From CAWBAT01 sp963810905 (GTDB taxonomy: Bacteria; Acidobacteriota; Terriglobia; Versatilivoradales; Versatilivoraceae), in NCBI GenBank assembly GCA_963810905.1, contig CAWEPG010000019.1:1-64000 (forward strand): a stretch of DNA of 64,000 nt, given 5' to 3'. Below, one piece after another: positions 63,161 through 64,000 of the stretch (its first letter is position 1; every line of letters starts with the position of its first letter). Under the pieces are notes generated by a model that saw nothing but the letters and a program-made list of their open reading frames with translations, was not told where the DNA came from and ran no database searches. The position numbers and the translations under genes are program-made.

Positions 63161-64000
63161 TCAAGCCGTTCTCTGGAAACGGAGGGCCATATTTCTTAGC
63201 TTCGCCAACGCTTCTTTTTCAATTTGACGGATTCGCTCCCGGGTCAGCCTGAATTTGTTTCCGACTTCCTCTAAGGTTTGTTCACCGTCTTTGCAAAATC
63301 CAAAACGCAGCTTGAGGATCTCTCTTTCGCGTTCCGTAAGCTTTTGAAGGAGCATAGAACACTTTTCTTCAAGGTCCGCAAGGATAGTTAATTCAGCTGG
63401 GCTCATGGCTTTGGAGTCGGAAATCTGAACCAATTTTTGAAGCTCCAGGGGACCGGTCAAAGCGTCGAGCGAAAGCATGTCCTGAGATGATCGAATGGCG
63501 GCCACGGCTTTAGGTATGGATAGATTGATGGCATTGGCAACTTCTTCGACGAACGGTTCCCGTCTAAGTTTTTCGATCAGGTTTTTCTTTGCTTTAGACA
63601 ATTTCTGGGCGGTCATCGAGAGGTGCTCCGGGACGCGAACGGTGCGCCCTTGGGTCAATATCGAACGCATAATGGACTGCCGGATCCACCATGTCGAATA
63701 CGTAGAGAATTTTATGCCTCGTCGATAATCAAACTTGTCTGCCGCACGCATCAGCCCTAAATTTCCTTCCTGGATCAAGTCCAGAAATGTCAGATGAGAG
63801 TGGTAGTATTTCTTTGCGATCGAAACCACCAAACGCAGATTCGCTTGAATAATAGAGTCTCGGCACATCTCTTTTTTCCGGGTAACCACCTGACATCTTT
63901 TAACATACTTTATAAAAAGAGCAGGGTCCACTCCGAGCTCAGCTTCTTTCTTCCGCCATTCCTTTTGTAGGTGCAACTTTTCCAGACGGAGTCGGTGATA
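63161..64000 (-). CDS. Sigma-70 family RNA polymerase sigma factor, 5' truncated by window edge
   Basis: Frame is open to base 64000 with no start (…YHRLRLEKLHLQKEWRKKE), so the N-terminus is outside. Region 2: NLRLVVSIAKKYYHSHLTFL, DLIQEGNLGLMRAADKFDYR, RGIKFSTYSTWWIRQSIMRS. Region 3: TVRVPEHLSMTAQKLSKAKK. Region 4: LTEREREILKLRFGFCKDGE and HTH QTLEEVGNKFRLTRERIRQI. Group 1 or 2 factor; at least 279 residues, and the YHRLRLEKL stretch looks like the end of region 1.2. Region 4 here ends without the extra group-1 extension, so a group-2 (stress or RpoH/RpoS-like) factor is possible. Precedes the MerR gene on the same strand. Confidence 0.92.
   Translation of the reverse strand, partial: YHRLRLEKLHLQKEWRKKEAELGVDPALFIKYVKRCQVVTRKKEMCRDSIIQANLRLVVSIAKKYYHSHLTFLDLIQEGNLGLMRAADKFDYRRGIKFSTYSTWWIRQSIMRSILTQGRTVRVPEHLSMTAQKLSKAKKNLIEKLRREPFVEEVANAINLSIPKAVAAIRSSQDMLSLDALTGPLELQKLVQISDSKAMSPAELTILADLEEKCSMLLQKLTEREREILKLRFGFCKDGEQTLEEVGNKFRLTRERIRQIEKEALAKLRNMALRFQRTA

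Overview
The window is about 64 kb of bacterial chromosome with mid-range GC, dense in single-copy housekeeping genes. It looks like an Acidobacteriota-type or related Gram-negative genome. This is inference from: the dprA-topA-trmFO-xerC series, a bacillithiol pathway pair (bshB1-bshA), a TrpB2-type tryptophan synthase, paired FtsX/MacB permeases, a CIRCE-controlled groESL, and long GC-rich palindromic intergenic repeats. No 16S gene is present, so the phylum is not proven.

Layout. 0-3.5 kb: end of an AttH/CrtC-like lipocalin gene facing two MacB-type permease genes. 3.6-12.3 kb (minus strand): dprA, topA, two small membrane proteins, trmFO, xerC and queG, interrupted by two palindromic repeat elements. 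12.4-19.6 kb: an orphan sensor histidine kinase, yaeQ, an ammonium transporter (amtB) behind a leader with a strong terminator hairpin, an ABM-fold protein, an SDR lacking its catalytic residues and a HEAT protein. 19.6-23.7 kb: groES-groEL with CIRCE and, directly after the groEL terminator, a complete group IIC intron carrying a reverse transcriptase/maturase. 23.7-31.1 kb: a Fis-type HTH protein, cvpA, purC, an isocitrate-lyase/PEP-mutase family gene and smc. 31.4-36.1 kb (plus): cysS, a class III aminotransferase, yraN, galT. 36.2-41.5 kb: trpB2, tRNA-Gly(GCC), a sugar-phosphate isomerase-like protein, nnr. 41.7-44.5 kb: tsaE, bshB1, bshA and a NYN nuclease, overlapping or nearly so. 44.7-52.0 kb (minus): phoH-ybeY-CBS/CNNM protein-era-queE, and ligA. 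52.3-61.2 kb (plus): an SDR, a Tat-exported protein with two metallo-beta-lactamase domains, DUF3500 and DUF3108 proteins, and an envelope-glycan-like set of two glycosyltransferases and two methyltransferases. 61.2-64 kb: small membrane proteins, a MerR regulator with a cysteine cluster, and a sigma-70 factor running off the edge.

A dominating feature is the number of frameshifts in conserved, normally essential genes (smc, cysS, trmFO, topA, nnr, yraN and others). In every case the conserved motifs continue in another frame, so sequencing or assembly indels are the likeliest cause. Long intact genes lie between them.

The best candidates for new biology are the tandem-MBL exported protein with a degenerate first site, the attenuator-like amtB leader with a 38-residue membrane peptide gene downstream, the group IIC intron at the groEL terminator, the two palindromic repeat families, and the MerR/sigma pair. 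I did not find a convincing multi-gene defence or wholly novel system.
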